From positions 1 to 39,019 of the forward strand of contig SXYM01000014.1 in NCBI GenBank assembly GCA_005789205.1: DNA of 39,019 nucleotides. Reading direction: 5' to 3'. A program made the position numbers and the translations under genes. The notes beneath the pieces were generated by a model. It did not search any database, had not been told where the DNA came from, and saw nothing but the letters and a program-made list of their open reading frames with translations. This DNA comes from Actinomycetota bacterium (GTDB lineage Bacteria; Actinomycetota; Actinomycetes; Nanopelagicales; Nanopelagicaceae). Position 1 is the first letter of the stretch. Each line of letters opens with the position of its first letter. Shown here piece by piece: positions 1 to 8,740 of the stretch.

Positions 1-2046
1 TCAAAAGTACATTTGAAGCAGTTTGGAGAAAAAGCTCCAAAGTCTGATGCTTTGCTGGTTGGTATTGGTGAGAATGCAGGTGTTGTTGACGTTGGTCAAG
101 GTTATGCAGTTACTTTTAAAATTGAATCTCACAACCACCCTTCTTTCATTGAACCGTATCAAGGCGCGGCAACTGGGGTTGGCGGAATTGTGAGAGATAT
201 TTTGACAATGGGCGCACGACCAATTGCAGTGATGGATCCTTTGCGGTTTGGTCCGGCAGATGCTGTGGATACTCGCAGAGTGCTTCCAGGAATCGTTGCA
301 GGTATTGGTGGATATGGAAACTGTTTAGGTCTACCAAATATTGGTGGGGAAGTTGTCTTTGATAAGACCTATATTGGTAATCCGTTAGTTAACGCCTTGT
401 GTGTTGGCGTGATGAAGCACAGCGATATTAAGTTAGCAAAAGCTGCTGGAGCTGGAAATCTTGTTGTTCTCTATGGCGCCAAGACTGGTGGAGATGGAAT
501 TGGTGGCGTTTCAGTTTTAGCTTCTGAAACCTTTGGCGCTGGTGGTTCTACTAAGCGCCCAAGTGTTCAAGTAGGCGATCCATTTGTTGAAAAGGTTTTA
601 ATTGAATGTTCTCTTGAAATCTTTGCTGAAGATTTAGTTGTTGGCATCCAAGACCTTGGCGGAGCAGGCTTATCGTGTGCAACGAGTGAATTAGCCTCTG
701 GTGGCAGCGGGGGCATGAAAGTAGCACTGGACAAGGTACCTTTGCGCGATCCATCCCTTTCTCCTGAAGAGATTTTGATGTCAGAGTCACAGGAGCGCAT
801 GTGTGCCATCGTTGAACCCAGCAAGATCAATCGATTCTTAGAAATCTGTAAGAAGTGGGATGTCACAGTAACTGTCATTGGTGAAGTAACTGATGGGGAT
901 AGATTAGAAATCACATGGAATGGCGAAGTAATTGTCAATGTTCCACCGCGCACAGTTGCTCATGAGGGTCCAGTTTATAACCGCCCTCTTGCACAGCCTG
1001 CATACATCAATCAAGTGAATTCACAAAAAGTAAATGTTCCTATGCCAAGTAGCGCATCTGAAATAAAGGCCGCAGTTCTCAAACTAGCAGGGGCGCCAAA
1101 CTTGGCAGATAAATCCTGGGTTACTGCTCAATACGATAAATATGTTCAAGGAAATACTATTCAAGCACAGCCTGACGATTCAGGAATGGTTCGACTTGAT
1201 GAGAGCACGCATTTAGGTGTTGCAATTTCAACGGATGCAAATGCGAACTGGTCATATTTAAATCCTTATCAAGGAGCAAAGCTTGCGCTAGCCGAGGCTG
1301 CACGAAATATTGCAACTGCTGGTGCTAGACCACTTGCAGTTACTAACTGTCTTAACTTTGGATCTCCTGAAGATCCAGGAGTGATGTGGCAGTTTGCTGA
1401 ATCTGTACGTGGTTTAGCCGATGGTTGTTTAGAGATGGGCTTGCCTGTTACAGGTGGCAATGTTTCTTTCTATAACCAAACGGGAGCAGTTGCTATCTTG
1501 CCAACACCAGTTATTGGTGTGCTGGGAGTAATTCAAGATGTTCGCAAGCGAACACCGATGAGTTATCAGACAAGTGGCTTGGAACTGTTTTTACTGGGAG
1601 AGACAAAAGAAGATTTAGCAGGAAGTGAATGGGCTTTCTTGCATGGTCAGCGCGTTGGGCAGACACCAGATGCTGATTTAGCCCGTGAAATGCGCTTAAT
1701 TGAGCTACTCCTAGAAGGCAATACTTTCTTTGCTGCCGCTCATGATTTAAGCCAAGGCGGACTATCGGCCGGATTAACTGAAATGGTTTTGCGCCATAGC
1801 GTTGGCGCTACTATCTCTCTTTCAAATCCTGCTGTTGATCTCTTAAGTGAAACCCCAGGACGAGTAATCGTTGCGATAGATGCAAGCAAAATATCACAAC
1901 TTCAAGCACTTGCATCTAAATACTCCATTGCAATTTCAAGACTAGGAACTTCAGGTGGAGACTCATTGACTATTAATAATTCTGTTATTTCTCTAGAAGA
2001 ACTGCGCACTGCATACACTTCAACATTCCCACGGTTATTTGGATAA
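1..2046 (+). CDS. purL: Phosphoribosylformylglycinamidine synthase, large (synthetase) subunit PurL, 5' end cut by window
   Basis: Catalyses the ATP- and glutamine-dependent conversion of FGAR to FGAM, step 4 of de novo purine synthesis, working with PurQ and PurS (not in this window). The reading frame is open from base 1, so the gene begins upstream; the TTG at 13 is internal. About 681 residues are visible against roughly 740 in the small Bacillus-type PurL, so about 60 N-terminal residues are missing. Visible landmarks are the catalytic ESHNHPS segment (bases ~124-144), the Gly-rich stretch after it, the SESQERMC motif (~780-803) and a second AIR-synthase-like half with a TGGN segment. 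The C-terminus ends in a conserved F-P-R-L-F-type tail. The next gene follows after 5 bases. Identification is secure; only the missing start is open. Confidence 0.97.
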   Translation, partial: SKVHLKQFGEKAPKSDALLVGIGENAGVVDVGQGYAVTFKIESHNHPSFIEPYQGAATGVGGIVRDILTMGARPIAVMDPLRFGPADAVDTRRVLPGIVAGIGGYGNCLGLPNIGGEVVFDKTYIGNPLVNALCVGVMKHSDIKLAKAAGAGNLVVLYGAKTGGDGIGGVSVLASETFGAGGSTKRPSVQVGDPFVEKVLIECSLEIFAEDLVVGIQDLGGAGLSCATSELASGGSGGMKVALDKVPLRDPSLSPEEILMSESQERMCAIVEPSKINRFLEICKKWDVTVTVIGEVTDGDRLEITWNGEVIVNVPPRTVAHEGPVYNRPLAQPAYINQVNSQKVNVPMPSSASEIKAAVLKLAGAPNLADKSWVTAQYDKYVQGNTIQAQPDDSGMVRLDESTHLGVAISTDANANWSYLNPYQGAKLALAEAARNIATAGARPLAVTNCLNFGSPEDPGVMWQFAESVRGLADGCLEMGLPVTGGNVSFYNQTGAVAILPTPVIGVLGVIQDVRKRTPMSYQTSGLELFLLGETKEDLAGSEWAFLHGQRVGQTPDADLAREMRLIELLLEGNTFFAAAHDLSQGGLSAGLTEMVLRHSVGATISLSNPAVDLLSETPGRVIVAIDASKISQLQALASKYSIAISRLGTSGGDSLTINNSVISLEELRTAYTSTFPRLFG

Positions 2047-2051
2047 TAGAT

Positions 2052-2348
2052 ATGCGCAATCAAGATGTCCTAGAAGAAGTTAAGAGCACGCTTGCACTAT
2101 TGACTGCCAAGGCCCCTGGTCGTGCAATTGAAGTTCGGGTTCCACCATATGCCGCAGTGCAATGTGGAGATGGTCCAACTCACACCCGTGGAACACCAGC
2201 AAATGTTATTGAGATGAACGCCCCAACATGGCTAGCGTTGGCAAAAGGTGAAATTAATTGGGCCGATGCGCTAAATAATGGCGACATTATCGCTTCAGGT
2301 GTTCGTGCAGATCTTTCAGAGTATTTACCACTTAGGATTCAATCATGA
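2052..2348 (+). CDS. Small SCP-like (sterol carrier family) protein in the purine operon
   Basis: 98 residues with ATG start, 5 bases after purL and overlapping purF by 4 bases (ATGA). It resembles the bacterial sterol-carrier-protein ortholog family that sits between purL and purF in many actinobacteria. Supporting features are the RVPPYAAVQC and THTRGTP segments followed by an N-A-P-T-W-L-A-L-A-x-G pattern and an S-G-V-R-A-D-L-S end, which match the ligand-pocket end of SCP2-type folds. No lipid substrate is known and no catalytic residue can be named. Translational coupling to purF suggests co-expression with purine synthesis, but a functional link is inference. Confidence 0.8.
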   Translation: MRNQDVLEEVKSTLALLTAKAPGRAIEVRVPPYAAVQCGDGPTHTRGTPANVIEMNAPTWLALAKGEINWADALNNGDIIASGVRADLSEYLPLRIQS

Positions 2349-3814
2349 GACGCCCAGACGGATTACTCAATCACAACGTCTTGGGCGAAGATAAAGGTCC
2401 ACAAGATGCATGTGGTGTCTTTGGTGTATGGGCACCGGGAGAGGAAGTTGCCAAACTAACTTTCTATGGTCTCTATGCATTGCAACACCGCGGAACCGAA
2501 TCAGCTGGAATTGCAACAAGTGATGGAAGTAGAATTCTTGTCTATAAAGATATGGGATTAGTTTCTCAAGTCTTTACTGAAAGTGATCTAGCTACTCTCC
2601 CTGGAGATTTAGCAATTGGCCATTGCCGATATAGCACTACTGGATCAAGTACTTGGGTTAATGCCCAACCAACCCTGCGCCCAACTAAGTACGGCACGCT
2701 GGCTTTAGCCCACAACGGCAACCTAACTAATACAGGCGATTTAGCTGAATTAGTGCAAAAGCTTGAGCCAAGTAATGGCCGTGAGCGAGGGGCCACAACT
2801 GATACAGAAATTATGACTGCACTCATCTCGTTGCAAAACGAAAAAAATGTTGAGGCGAGTGCGATGTCAGTTCTTCCACAACTAGAAGGTGCATTCTCAT
2901 TAGTCTTTATGGATGAGCACACCCTGTATGCAGCTCGTGATAGACATGGTGTTCGCCCATTAGTACTAGGTAAGTTAGAAAATGGTTGGGTAGTTGCATC
3001 TGAATCTGCAGCCTTAGACATTGTTGGCGCAGCTTTTGTTAGAGAGATTGAACCAGGAGAGTTTGTTGCAATTAATGCAACTGGTGTCCGTTCAGAGCGC
3101 TGGGCGCCTGCAGAACCTAAAGGTTGTTTATTTGAATATGTGTATCTAGCTCGACCTGACACAACAATTGCCGGACAAGGAATTCATGCAACACGAGTTC
3201 GCATTGGTGAGCGCTTAGCAAAGGAAGCACCGGTTGAAGCAGATCTTGTCATTCCAGTTCCTGAATCAGGAACACCTGCGGCGATTGGTTATGCCAAAGG
3301 TTCAGGGATTCCATTTGGAATGGGATTAGTAAAGAACTCATACGTTGGCCGCACATTTATCCAGCCCTCACAAACTATTCGCCAATTAGGTATTCGCTTA
3401 AAGCTCAATCCTTTGCGAGAGATTATTGAAGGCAAGCGCATTGTGGTTGTCGATGACTCTATTGTTCGCGGAAATACCCAACGCGCAATCGTGCGCATGT
3501 TGCGCGAAGCCGGAGCCCGTGAGATTCACGTTCGAATCTCTTCACCACCAGTTAAATGGCCATGTTTCTATGGAATTGATTTTGCTACTCGCGCTGAATT
3601 AGTGGCCAGTGGTCTAGAAGTTGAAGAGATTAGACGCTCTATTGGCGCAGATTCGCTGGGCTATGTCTCACTTGAAGGGCTCATTGAATCCACTCAGGTG
3701 GAAGAAAATAAGCTATGCGGGGCATGCTTTACGGGCCAATACCCAATCCGTATTCCTGCCGATATGTCTGAAGGCAAGATGCGTCTTGAAATCACAGAAG
3801 TACATGGTCATTAA
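2345..3814 (+). CDS. purF: Amidophosphoribosyltransferase PurF (Fe-S type)
   Basis: First committed step of purine synthesis: PRPP plus glutamine gives phosphoribosylamine. 489 residues. The catalytic N-terminal nucleophile is Cys23, so a 22-residue propeptide must be removed, as in Bacillus PurF. The glutaminase half carries HCRYSTTG (~93-100) and AHNGNLTN (~122-129). The phosphoribosyltransferase half has the PRPP loop VVVDDSIVRGNT (~367-378). Four cysteines at 261, 407, 458 and 461 (the last two in a CGAC motif) lie where the Bacillus-type enzyme binds its 4Fe-4S cluster, so this should be an oxygen-sensitive, cluster-containing enzyme. ATG start overlaps the SCP-like gene by 4 bases; purM starts immediately after the stop. 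Confidence 0.97.
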   Translation: MRRPDGLLNHNVLGEDKGPQDACGVFGVWAPGEEVAKLTFYGLYALQHRGTESAGIATSDGSRILVYKDMGLVSQVFTESDLATLPGDLAIGHCRYSTTGSSTWVNAQPTLRPTKYGTLALAHNGNLTNTGDLAELVQKLEPSNGRERGATTDTEIMTALISLQNEKNVEASAMSVLPQLEGAFSLVFMDEHTLYAARDRHGVRPLVLGKLENGWVVASESAALDIVGAAFVREIEPGEFVAINATGVRSERWAPAEPKGCLFEYVYLARPDTTIAGQGIHATRVRIGERLAKEAPVEADLVIPVPESGTPAAIGYAKGSGIPFGMGLVKNSYVGRTFIQPSQTIRQLGIRLKLNPLREIIEGKRIVVVDDSIVRGNTQRAIVRMLREAGAREIHVRISSPPVKWPCFYGIDFATRAELVASGLEVEEIRRSIGADSLGYVSLEGLIESTQVEENKLCGACFTGQYPIRIPADMSEGKMRLEITEVHGH

Positions 3815-4873
3815 GTGAGCACATACAAAGATGCTGGCGTTGATATCGATGCAGGAGATCGCGCCGTTGAATTAATGAAAGCATCGATTGCCAAAGCTTC
3901 ACGTCCAGAAGTAATGGGCGGTATCGGTGGCTTTGCCGGTTTATTTGATGCAAGTGCGCTCAAGAATATGAAGAAGCCATTACTTGCAACATCAACTGAT
4001 GGTGTGGGAACAAAGACTGAAATTGCACGCGCAATTGGTAAATACGACACTATTGGTGAAGATTTAGTAGCGATGGTTGTTGATGACTTAGTTGTATGTG
4101 GGGCAGAACCTCTTTTTATGACTGACTACATCGCAGTTGGAAAAGTTATCCCAGAGCGCATTGCTGAGATAGTTTCTGGAATTGCACGCGGTTGTGAAAA
4201 AGCAGGAACTGCATTAATTGGGGGAGAGACTGCTGAACACCCAGGGCTATTAGCTGATGATGAGTTTGATGTTGCCGGTGCTGCAACAGGAGTTGTTGAT
4301 GCAGATCTACAACTTGGCGCCCACCTTGTTCAAAAAGGTGATGTGTTAATTGCAATGCCATCAAGTGGTTTTCACGCTAATGGCTTTTCATTAGTGCGAC
4401 ACATTATTAAGACTGCCAAGCTCTCACTTGATGCCCAAGTCAGTGAGTATGGCAAAACATCTGGGGAAGTTTTCTTAACGCCAACTGAAATCTATGCATT
4501 GGATTGCTTAGCTTTGATTAGATCAATGCAGGGAAAGCTGCGCGGATTCTCACATATTACTGGTGGTGGAATTGCAGAAAATACTGCTCGCGTTATTCCA
4601 GAACATTTGAGTGCAATTTATGATCGCTCGACATGGTCGATTCCAGTTGAGATGGAGTACTTATCTAAAGTTGGCGGCGTGCCCCAGGCAGACATGGAAC
4701 GAACATGGAACTGCGGCATTGGAATGAGCGCGATAGTCGCACCTGATTCAGCCGATTTAGCCCTTCGATCCCTGGCTGCTCGGGGAATGAAAGCATGGGT
4801 CGCAGGCGTTGTAGAGGAGCGGGAGCCCTCCCAAGCACGCTCAGCTTTGGAAGGCACCTACAGAGCGCGATAA
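3815..4873 (+). CDS. purM: Phosphoribosylaminoimidazole (AIR) synthetase PurM
   Basis: Closes the imidazole ring: FGAM plus ATP gives AIR, step 5 of the pathway. 352 residues, normal for the family. Visible motifs are the GGIGGFAGLFD loop (~31-41), STDGVGTK near residue 60, VDDLVVCGAEPLFMTDY (~89-105) and the GGETAEHPG nucleotide loop near residue 135. The GTG start is the first codon after the purF TAA, with no gap, so translation is probably coupled. It is the last recognised purine gene of the cluster; DUF3073 follows 43 bases later with its own Shine-Dalgarno. Confidence 0.97.
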   Translation: MSTYKDAGVDIDAGDRAVELMKASIAKASRPEVMGGIGGFAGLFDASALKNMKKPLLATSTDGVGTKTEIARAIGKYDTIGEDLVAMVVDDLVVCGAEPLFMTDYIAVGKVIPERIAEIVSGIARGCEKAGTALIGGETAEHPGLLADDEFDVAGAATGVVDADLQLGAHLVQKGDVLIAMPSSGFHANGFSLVRHIIKTAKLSLDAQVSEYGKTSGEVFLTPTEIYALDCLALIRSMQGKLRGFSHITGGGIAENTARVIPEHLSAIYDRSTWSIPVEMEYLSKVGGVPQADMERTWNCGIGMSAIVAPDSADLALRSLAARGMKAWVAGVVEEREPSQARSALEGTYRAR

Positions 4874-4916
4874 CCTACGCCTCTGACGAACACGTACTTA
4901 GTTAAGGAGCTCGCAT

Positions 4917-5093
4917 ATGGGTCGCGGCCGAGCCAAAGCAAAACAAACCAAAGTTGCACGTGATTTGAAATATAACTCACAAGATATGGATTTAGATCGT
5001 CTTGCGAAAGAACTTCATGGCGACGTTGAACCTTCACGCAATCGGGATGATGATGATCCCTTTGCTGAAGGCAATTACATACCACGTGCGTGA
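4917..5093 (+). CDS. DUF3073 family small charged protein
   Basis: 58 residues starting MGRGRAKAKQTKVARDLKY and ending in an acidic run (DDDDPF) plus a short tail. The basic N-terminus, acidic C-terminus and position right behind purM are typical of DUF3073, an actinobacterial family of unknown function. Start choice is firm: AAGGAG at 4904-4909 lies 7 bases before the ATG. The stop overlaps the start of the next gene by 4 bases (GTGA), so the two are probably co-translated. The charge split suggests a nucleic-acid- or ribosome-associated role, but nothing in the sequence proves it. Confidence 0.85.
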   Translation: MGRGRAKAKQTKVARDLKYNSQDMDLDRLAKELHGDVEPSRNRDDDDPFAEGNYIPRA

Positions 5094-5905
5094 GACCTAC
5101 CCCGTACGTAGCATCCCTGCGAGTTTACGAACCTCTTTCTGCATTTGAACCTGCCGACCGTTTGCGTTGGCAATCAATGGATATCAGTGAACAGAGTTAT
5201 GTAAACGAAGAAGCCTTTGCTCTGCATCGCACTGTAGTTCCTGAACCACCTGCAGGTCGCCCCGATGGTGTTCATATTTTAGATGTTGATGGTGAACGCT
5301 ATGTTGCACCGTGGTCAACTGCAACACGTTGCTGGGCAGCACTAGATAACTTTAAAGATTCACTACCAAGTAGTGTCGTTCCATATTTTGTTTCTCCAGC
5401 TATGGAAGATGTCATTACTGCAGGGGTAGATTTACTAGAAGATAAAGTTCCACATATTTTAAATGAGACATGGGTTATCCCACCTCGTTGGTTTTTATTG
5501 TTCATGCCAGATGAGCGAACTCGTGGTGAGAATAAGGATGGGCTTTTTACAATTGCGCGTGCAACTATTGCAAATGCCAAAGCTCGTGCAGAAGTTGCAC
5601 ACACAACCGTTGTTAATGCTTTTGGTGAAGGTCCTGTTGAACAAGATCTAGAAAACTTACTTGCTTGGCTAGAGATGTTTCATCCAAAGTCATATGTTGA
5701 ATTAGATTATGGCGGGCTTGCACAGTATTTGAATAAAGCGTTGCGAGATAACAATGAAGATGGCTTACTCTCAGACACATCAATTGAAGATGTCTTGCAA
5801 TCTCTCTCTGGTCTTGCTGCAGCCGATGGTTCATTAGCTGGTCAGGGGTATGAGCGTTTGATGTCACGCTGGCGCAGGGTTCAAGCCCTTGAATCAGCCA
5901 ATTAA
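5090..5905 (+). CDS. Conserved actinobacterial protein of unknown function
   Basis: 271 residues, GTG start overlapping the DUF3073 stop by 4 bases. I do not recognise a named enzyme family. The protein is soluble: no signal peptide, membrane segment or nucleotide-binding loop. It has a Trp-rich first half (RLRW, APWSTATRCW, ETWVIPPRWFLLF) and an FHPKSYVELDYGGLA segment near residues 202-216 that looks like its most conserved core, then a short helical tail. Its position between DUF3073 and bldC resembles the gene order I recall from Streptomyces and mycobacteria, so it is probably a conserved core actinobacterial gene. Function unknown. Confidence 0.8.
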   Translation: MRPTPYVASLRVYEPLSAFEPADRLRWQSMDISEQSYVNEEAFALHRTVVPEPPAGRPDGVHILDVDGERYVAPWSTATRCWAALDNFKDSLPSSVVPYFVSPAMEDVITAGVDLLEDKVPHILNETWVIPPRWFLLFMPDERTRGENKDGLFTIARATIANAKARAEVAHTTVVNAFGEGPVEQDLENLLAWLEMFHPKSYVELDYGGLAQYLNKALRDNNEDGLLSDTSIEDVLQSLSGLAAADGSLAGQGYERLMSRWRRVQALESAN

Positions 5906-5937
5906 TTCATCTTTTACATATTGCATCCCAACGGCGT

Positions 5938-5974
5938 AATCGGAATACTTCGCCACAATACGGAGCAATTCGGA
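5938..5974 (+). repeat. Three AAT(N)CGGA direct repeats upstream of bldC
   Basis: AATCGGA (5938-5944), AATACGGA (5957-5964) and AATTCGGA (5967-5974) are in the same orientation, with their CGGA cores starting at 5941, 5961 and 5971, exactly 20 and 10 bases apart. They therefore lie on one face of the helix, 30-60 bases before bldC. BldC is known to bind head-to-tail on direct repeats, so this could be an autoregulatory operator; that link is inference. Confidence 0.4.
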
Positions 5975-6003
5975 CATACCCACTAGCTCTTAAGGAGATC
6001 ACA

Positions 6004-6201
6004 ATGGCACGTTTGACTGATGCTGAAGTTCTCCTGACTCCCAGAGAGGTCGCAGTCCGTTTCCACGTTAATCCAAAGACAGTGACTCGGTGGGCAAAGG
6101 CCGGCAAGCTAACAGCAATACGCACCCTTGGTGGGCATCGTCGATACCGCGAATCTGAAGTTCTTGAGCGTCTGCGTGAGTACAAAGAGAGTTCAAGTTA
6201 A
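6004..6201 (+). CDS. bldC: BldC-like MerR-family transcriptional regulator
   Basis: 65 residues, essentially only a MerR-type winged helix-turn-helix. The segment LLTPREVAVRFHVNPKTVTRWAK is the HTH (~10-32), and LGGHRRYRESEV is the wing (~43-54). It lacks the dimerisation helix and effector domain of classical MerR proteins, as does BldC of Streptomyces, which represses developmental genes by head-to-tail binding to direct repeats. ATG start with GGAG at 5994-5997, 6 bases upstream. In a planktonic, non-sporulating cell its targets must differ from those of Streptomyces; the upstream direct repeats hint at autoregulation. Confidence 0.9.
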   Translation: MARLTDAEVLLTPREVAVRFHVNPKTVTRWAKAGKLTAIRTLGGHRRYRESEVLERLREYKESSS

Positions 6202-6205
6202 CTAG

Positions 6206-6217
6206 TAAGGTTGTCTC
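6206..6217 (+). promoter_or_regulatory. Leaderless-type -10 box for the DUF5302-like gene
   Basis: TAAGGT (6206-6211) followed by 6 bases and ATG at 6218. No Shine-Dalgarno lies in between, as expected if transcription starts at the A of the start codon. Confidence 0.45.
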
Positions 6218-6409
6218 ATGAGCGAAAAGAATGATGACATGAAAGCAAGAATGCTTGCTGCCCTTGAAGCAAAGAAAAACAAACCAGGTGCACCAGGTAC
6301 TCAAACACATGCTGAAACTGGATCAAAGATTCGCGGCGGACAACGCAGTGGAGGAGCTCCACAGGTACAGCGCAAGGCCGGTCCGTCAGGCTCTGGCTCT
6401 GCTGGCTAA
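6218..6409 (+). CDS. DUF5302-like small protein
   Basis: 63 residues with ATG start. An N-terminal helix rich in Lys/Ala (DDMKARMLAALEAKK) is followed by a Gly/Pro-rich, basic, probably disordered tail with an SKIRGG segment and a QRKAG motif. This pattern (helix, then SK-x-x-G, then RRK/QRK-x-G) fits DUF5302, a short actinobacterial family of unknown role. The gene starts 16 bases after bldC and has no Shine-Dalgarno but a good leaderless -10. Its TAA stop is in the same frame as the following DUF167 reading frame. Confidence 0.7.
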   Translation: MSEKNDDMKARMLAALEAKKNKPGAPGTQTHAETGSKIRGGQRSGGAPQVQRKAGPSGSGSAG

Positions 6410-6427
6410 GTTTCAGATCAATTCTCA

Positions 6428-6721
6428 ATTGAAATTAGAGTTCGTCCAAATTCTTCACGAAACAAAGTTGGTGGAACCGTTGGTGACCCTCCACCTTTAG
6501 TTGTTGCAGTGCAAGCAGCTGCCGTTGATGGCAAGGCCAATAAGGCAGTAGTAAAAGAGTTAGCGAAAGCTTTTGATTGTCGCGCTCGCGATTTCAGCAT
6601 TGTTTATGGCGAGTTAGGTCGCGATAAACGTTTACTTATTACCGGTGATGTTGTAGCTCTAGAAAAGAAGTATCTAGAACTACAGCAGACCACGACGCTT
6701 CAACAACGGCTCAATCTTTGA
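6428..6721 (+). CDS. DUF167 (YggU-like) family protein; no canonical start codon for the full domain
   Basis: The frame encodes IRVRPNSSRNKVGG, then a VQAAAVDGKANKAVV segment and GRDKRLLITG, the standard order of the DUF167/YggU fold (about 75-100 residues, function unknown). The only ATG/GTG/TTG in frame is GTG at 6509, which would remove the first strand and the R-P-x-S motif. Between the in-frame TAA of the upstream gene (6407-6409) and 6509 there is none. ATT at 6428 would give 97 residues with a family-like N-terminus and is used here as the start. No clear Shine-Dalgarno precedes it. The 3' end overlaps the convergent oligopeptidase gene by 42 bases. A sequencing error or stop readthrough are alternatives. 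Confidence 0.65.
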   Translation: MEIRVRPNSSRNKVGGTVGDPPPLVVAVQAAAVDGKANKAVVKELAKAFDCRARDFSIVYGELGRDKRLLITGDVVALEKKYLELQQTTTLQQRLNL

Positions 6722-8713
6722 ATCACGCCCACGGAAATTGCGGAACATCTGCATTGAATCAATAGATCCACCACGTCCAAGCAAAGTGTTTCTAAAATGT
6801 TCACCATTCTTGCGTTGCAATCCACCATTTTCTTTAAACCAATCCACTGTGTCAGCATCTAGCACTTCTGACCAGATGTAGCCGTAGTAGCCAGCGGAAT
6901 AGCCGCCAGCAAAGATGTGTGAGAAATAGGTGGAACGGTAACGTGTTGGAACCGGCGCAAAATCAAGTCCATAGTCCTTAATTGCTTGGGCTTCAAAGGC
7001 CTCTACATCAGTAACTTTTGCCGCCTCTTCACTATCTAATGAGTGCCAGGCAAGATCTAAAATAGCTGCAGCTAAGTAACTTGTAGTTGCATGCCCTTCG
7101 TTAAAGGTTGATGCAGCTTCGAGGTTATCAATACACTCTTGTGGCAATTTCTCACCAGTTTCAAAGTGACGGGCGTAGTTCTCAACAACTTCGGGCCACA
7201 AAATCCACATCTCGTTAACCTGAGATGGGAATTCAACAAAGTCACGCTGAACACTTGTTCCTGAAACACGTGGATACTTAACTTGCGACAGAAGACCATG
7301 TAAAGCATGACCAAACTCATGGAACAGAGTTGTCGTTTCAGAGAACGTCAACAATGTTGGTTTTCCAGCTGGAGGCTTGGGAATGTTGAGGTTGTTAACT
7401 ACAACAGGTAGTTGATTGAAAAGGAAGTTCTGATCAACCAAGTTATTCATCCAAGCACCACCACGCTTTGAATCTCGTGTGTAGAAATCGCCGATAAAGA
7501 GTCCTAGCTTTGAACCATCCTCATTGAATACTTCAAAAGCACGGGCCTCTGGGTGATACGTGACTAAATCAGGACGTTCTTTAAAGGTGATACCAAATAG
7601 TTTGTTTGCAGCAAAAAAGATTCCATTCTTTAACACAGATTCAAGTTCAAAGTATGGGCGCATTTTGCTGGTGTCAATATTGTATTTTTCCAGGCGAACC
7701 TGTTCTGTGTAAAAGCCCCAGTCCCAACTTTCAATATCAGCACCTGCTGATTTCTTAAGATCTTCTGCTTCTGCCTTGGCATTTCGCACAGCAGCTGGCG
7801 CAATCTTTCGAAGCATCGCATGGACGTTGTCTGGATGTTCTGCTGTTTGGACTGCAATTACATGCTCGGCGTGGGTATTTTTGCCAAATAGCTTGGCGCG
7901 CTCTGCACGTAGCTTTACCATTTTTAGAATGACAGGCTTATTGTCATTCTCGTTAGGGCGATTAGCTTTAACGAGGGAATCTTGCATGATTTTCTTGCGA
8001 AGGGCCCTGTTGGTAAGGGAATCCAGGACTGGATTTCCAGTGAAATTAACCATTCCGATAAGCCACTTACCTTCATAACCACGATCTTTGGCAGCAGCCG
8101 CAGCTGATGCGATTTCATTCTCACTTAAACCATCAAGCTCTTCGATAGTTTCAATCAATACGGCTAAGTCATTAGTATCAGCTAAAACATTTTTAGAGAA
8201 CTGCGTTTCAAGCTTTGAGAGTTCTTCATTGAGCTCTTTTAGGCGATCGCGCTCTGATTGGGATAAATGCGCTCCAGCATGGATGAGATCTTTGTAGTAA
8301 CGCTCAAGTAGCCAAGCATCTTCAGTATTTAAGCCTAAAGATTCACGGTTATCATATAAAGATTTTATACGGGCATAGAGAGCAGGATTTAGATTAATTG
8401 CATCTTGATGAGAGGCAAGCTTTGGCGCTAACTCCTCTTCAATTTTATCCATAGCATCGTTGGTATCACTCGATGACTTGTTAAAGAAAACCAGTAGCGT
8501 GCGCATTAACATCTGCCCACTTTTTTCCAAAGCTACAATGGTGTTTTCAAAAGTTGCAGGACCTGGTGTTTCTAGGATTGCTTGAACTTCTGCTAACTGT
8601 TGAGTGCAGCCTTCGTAGAATGCCGGTAAGTAGTGCTCTTCTTTTATTAGTGCAAAAGGTGGCAACTCAAAATCAACGTTACTTCTTTGGGCAAATGGGT
8701 TCGCGATTGTCAT
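6680..8713 (-). CDS. M3-family zinc oligopeptidase / peptidyl-dipeptidase
   Basis: 677 residues, the usual length of cytosolic oligopeptidase A / Dcp-type enzymes. The zinc site HEFGHALH is at about residues 466-473, with the conserved Glu-containing stretch after it (VEFPSQVNEMW) and a G-G-Y-S-A-G-Y-Y-x-Y-x-W signature near residue 607. There is no signal peptide. It degrades short peptides released by proteases, feeding amino acids back to the cell. The N-terminus (MTIANPFAQRSNVDFELPPF) is Dcp-like, and peptidyl-dipeptidase Dcp is the best specific guess. A TAGGGT box 7 bases before the ATG suggests a leaderless transcript. The gene stands alone between the convergent DUF167 gene and the helicase. 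Confidence 0.93.
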   Translation of the reverse strand: MTIANPFAQRSNVDFELPPFALIKEEHYLPAFYEGCTQQLAEVQAILETPGPATFENTIVALEKSGQMLMRTLLVFFNKSSSDTNDAMDKIEEELAPKLASHQDAINLNPALYARIKSLYDNRESLGLNTEDAWLLERYYKDLIHAGAHLSQSERDRLKELNEELSKLETQFSKNVLADTNDLAVLIETIEELDGLSENEIASAAAAAKDRGYEGKWLIGMVNFTGNPVLDSLTNRALRKKIMQDSLVKANRPNENDNKPVILKMVKLRAERAKLFGKNTHAEHVIAVQTAEHPDNVHAMLRKIAPAAVRNAKAEAEDLKKSAGADIESWDWGFYTEQVRLEKYNIDTSKMRPYFELESVLKNGIFFAANKLFGITFKERPDLVTYHPEARAFEVFNEDGSKLGLFIGDFYTRDSKRGGAWMNNLVDQNFLFNQLPVVVNNLNIPKPPAGKPTLLTFSETTTLFHEFGHALHGLLSQVKYPRVSGTSVQRDFVEFPSQVNEMWILWPEVVENYARHFETGEKLPQECIDNLEAASTFNEGHATTSYLAAAILDLAWHSLDSEEAAKVTDVEAFEAQAIKDYGLDFAPVPTRYRSTYFSHIFAGGYSAGYYGYIWSEVLDADTVDWFKENGGLQRKNGEHFRNTLLGRGGSIDSMQMFRNFRGRDSKIEPLLKRRGLL

Positions 8714-8726
8714 GGCGCAAACCCTA
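8714..8726 (-). promoter_or_regulatory. Leaderless-type -10 box for the M3 peptidase
   Basis: On the minus strand TAGGGT (8726-8721) is followed by 7 bases and the ATG at 8713; no Shine-Dalgarno is present in the gap. Confidence 0.4.
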
Positions 8727-8740
8727 TCGAGAATTTCTAG

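Noticed and set aside
2566-3162. 198-residue open frame on the minus strand
   Set aside because: Antisense to purF and without protein-family features.
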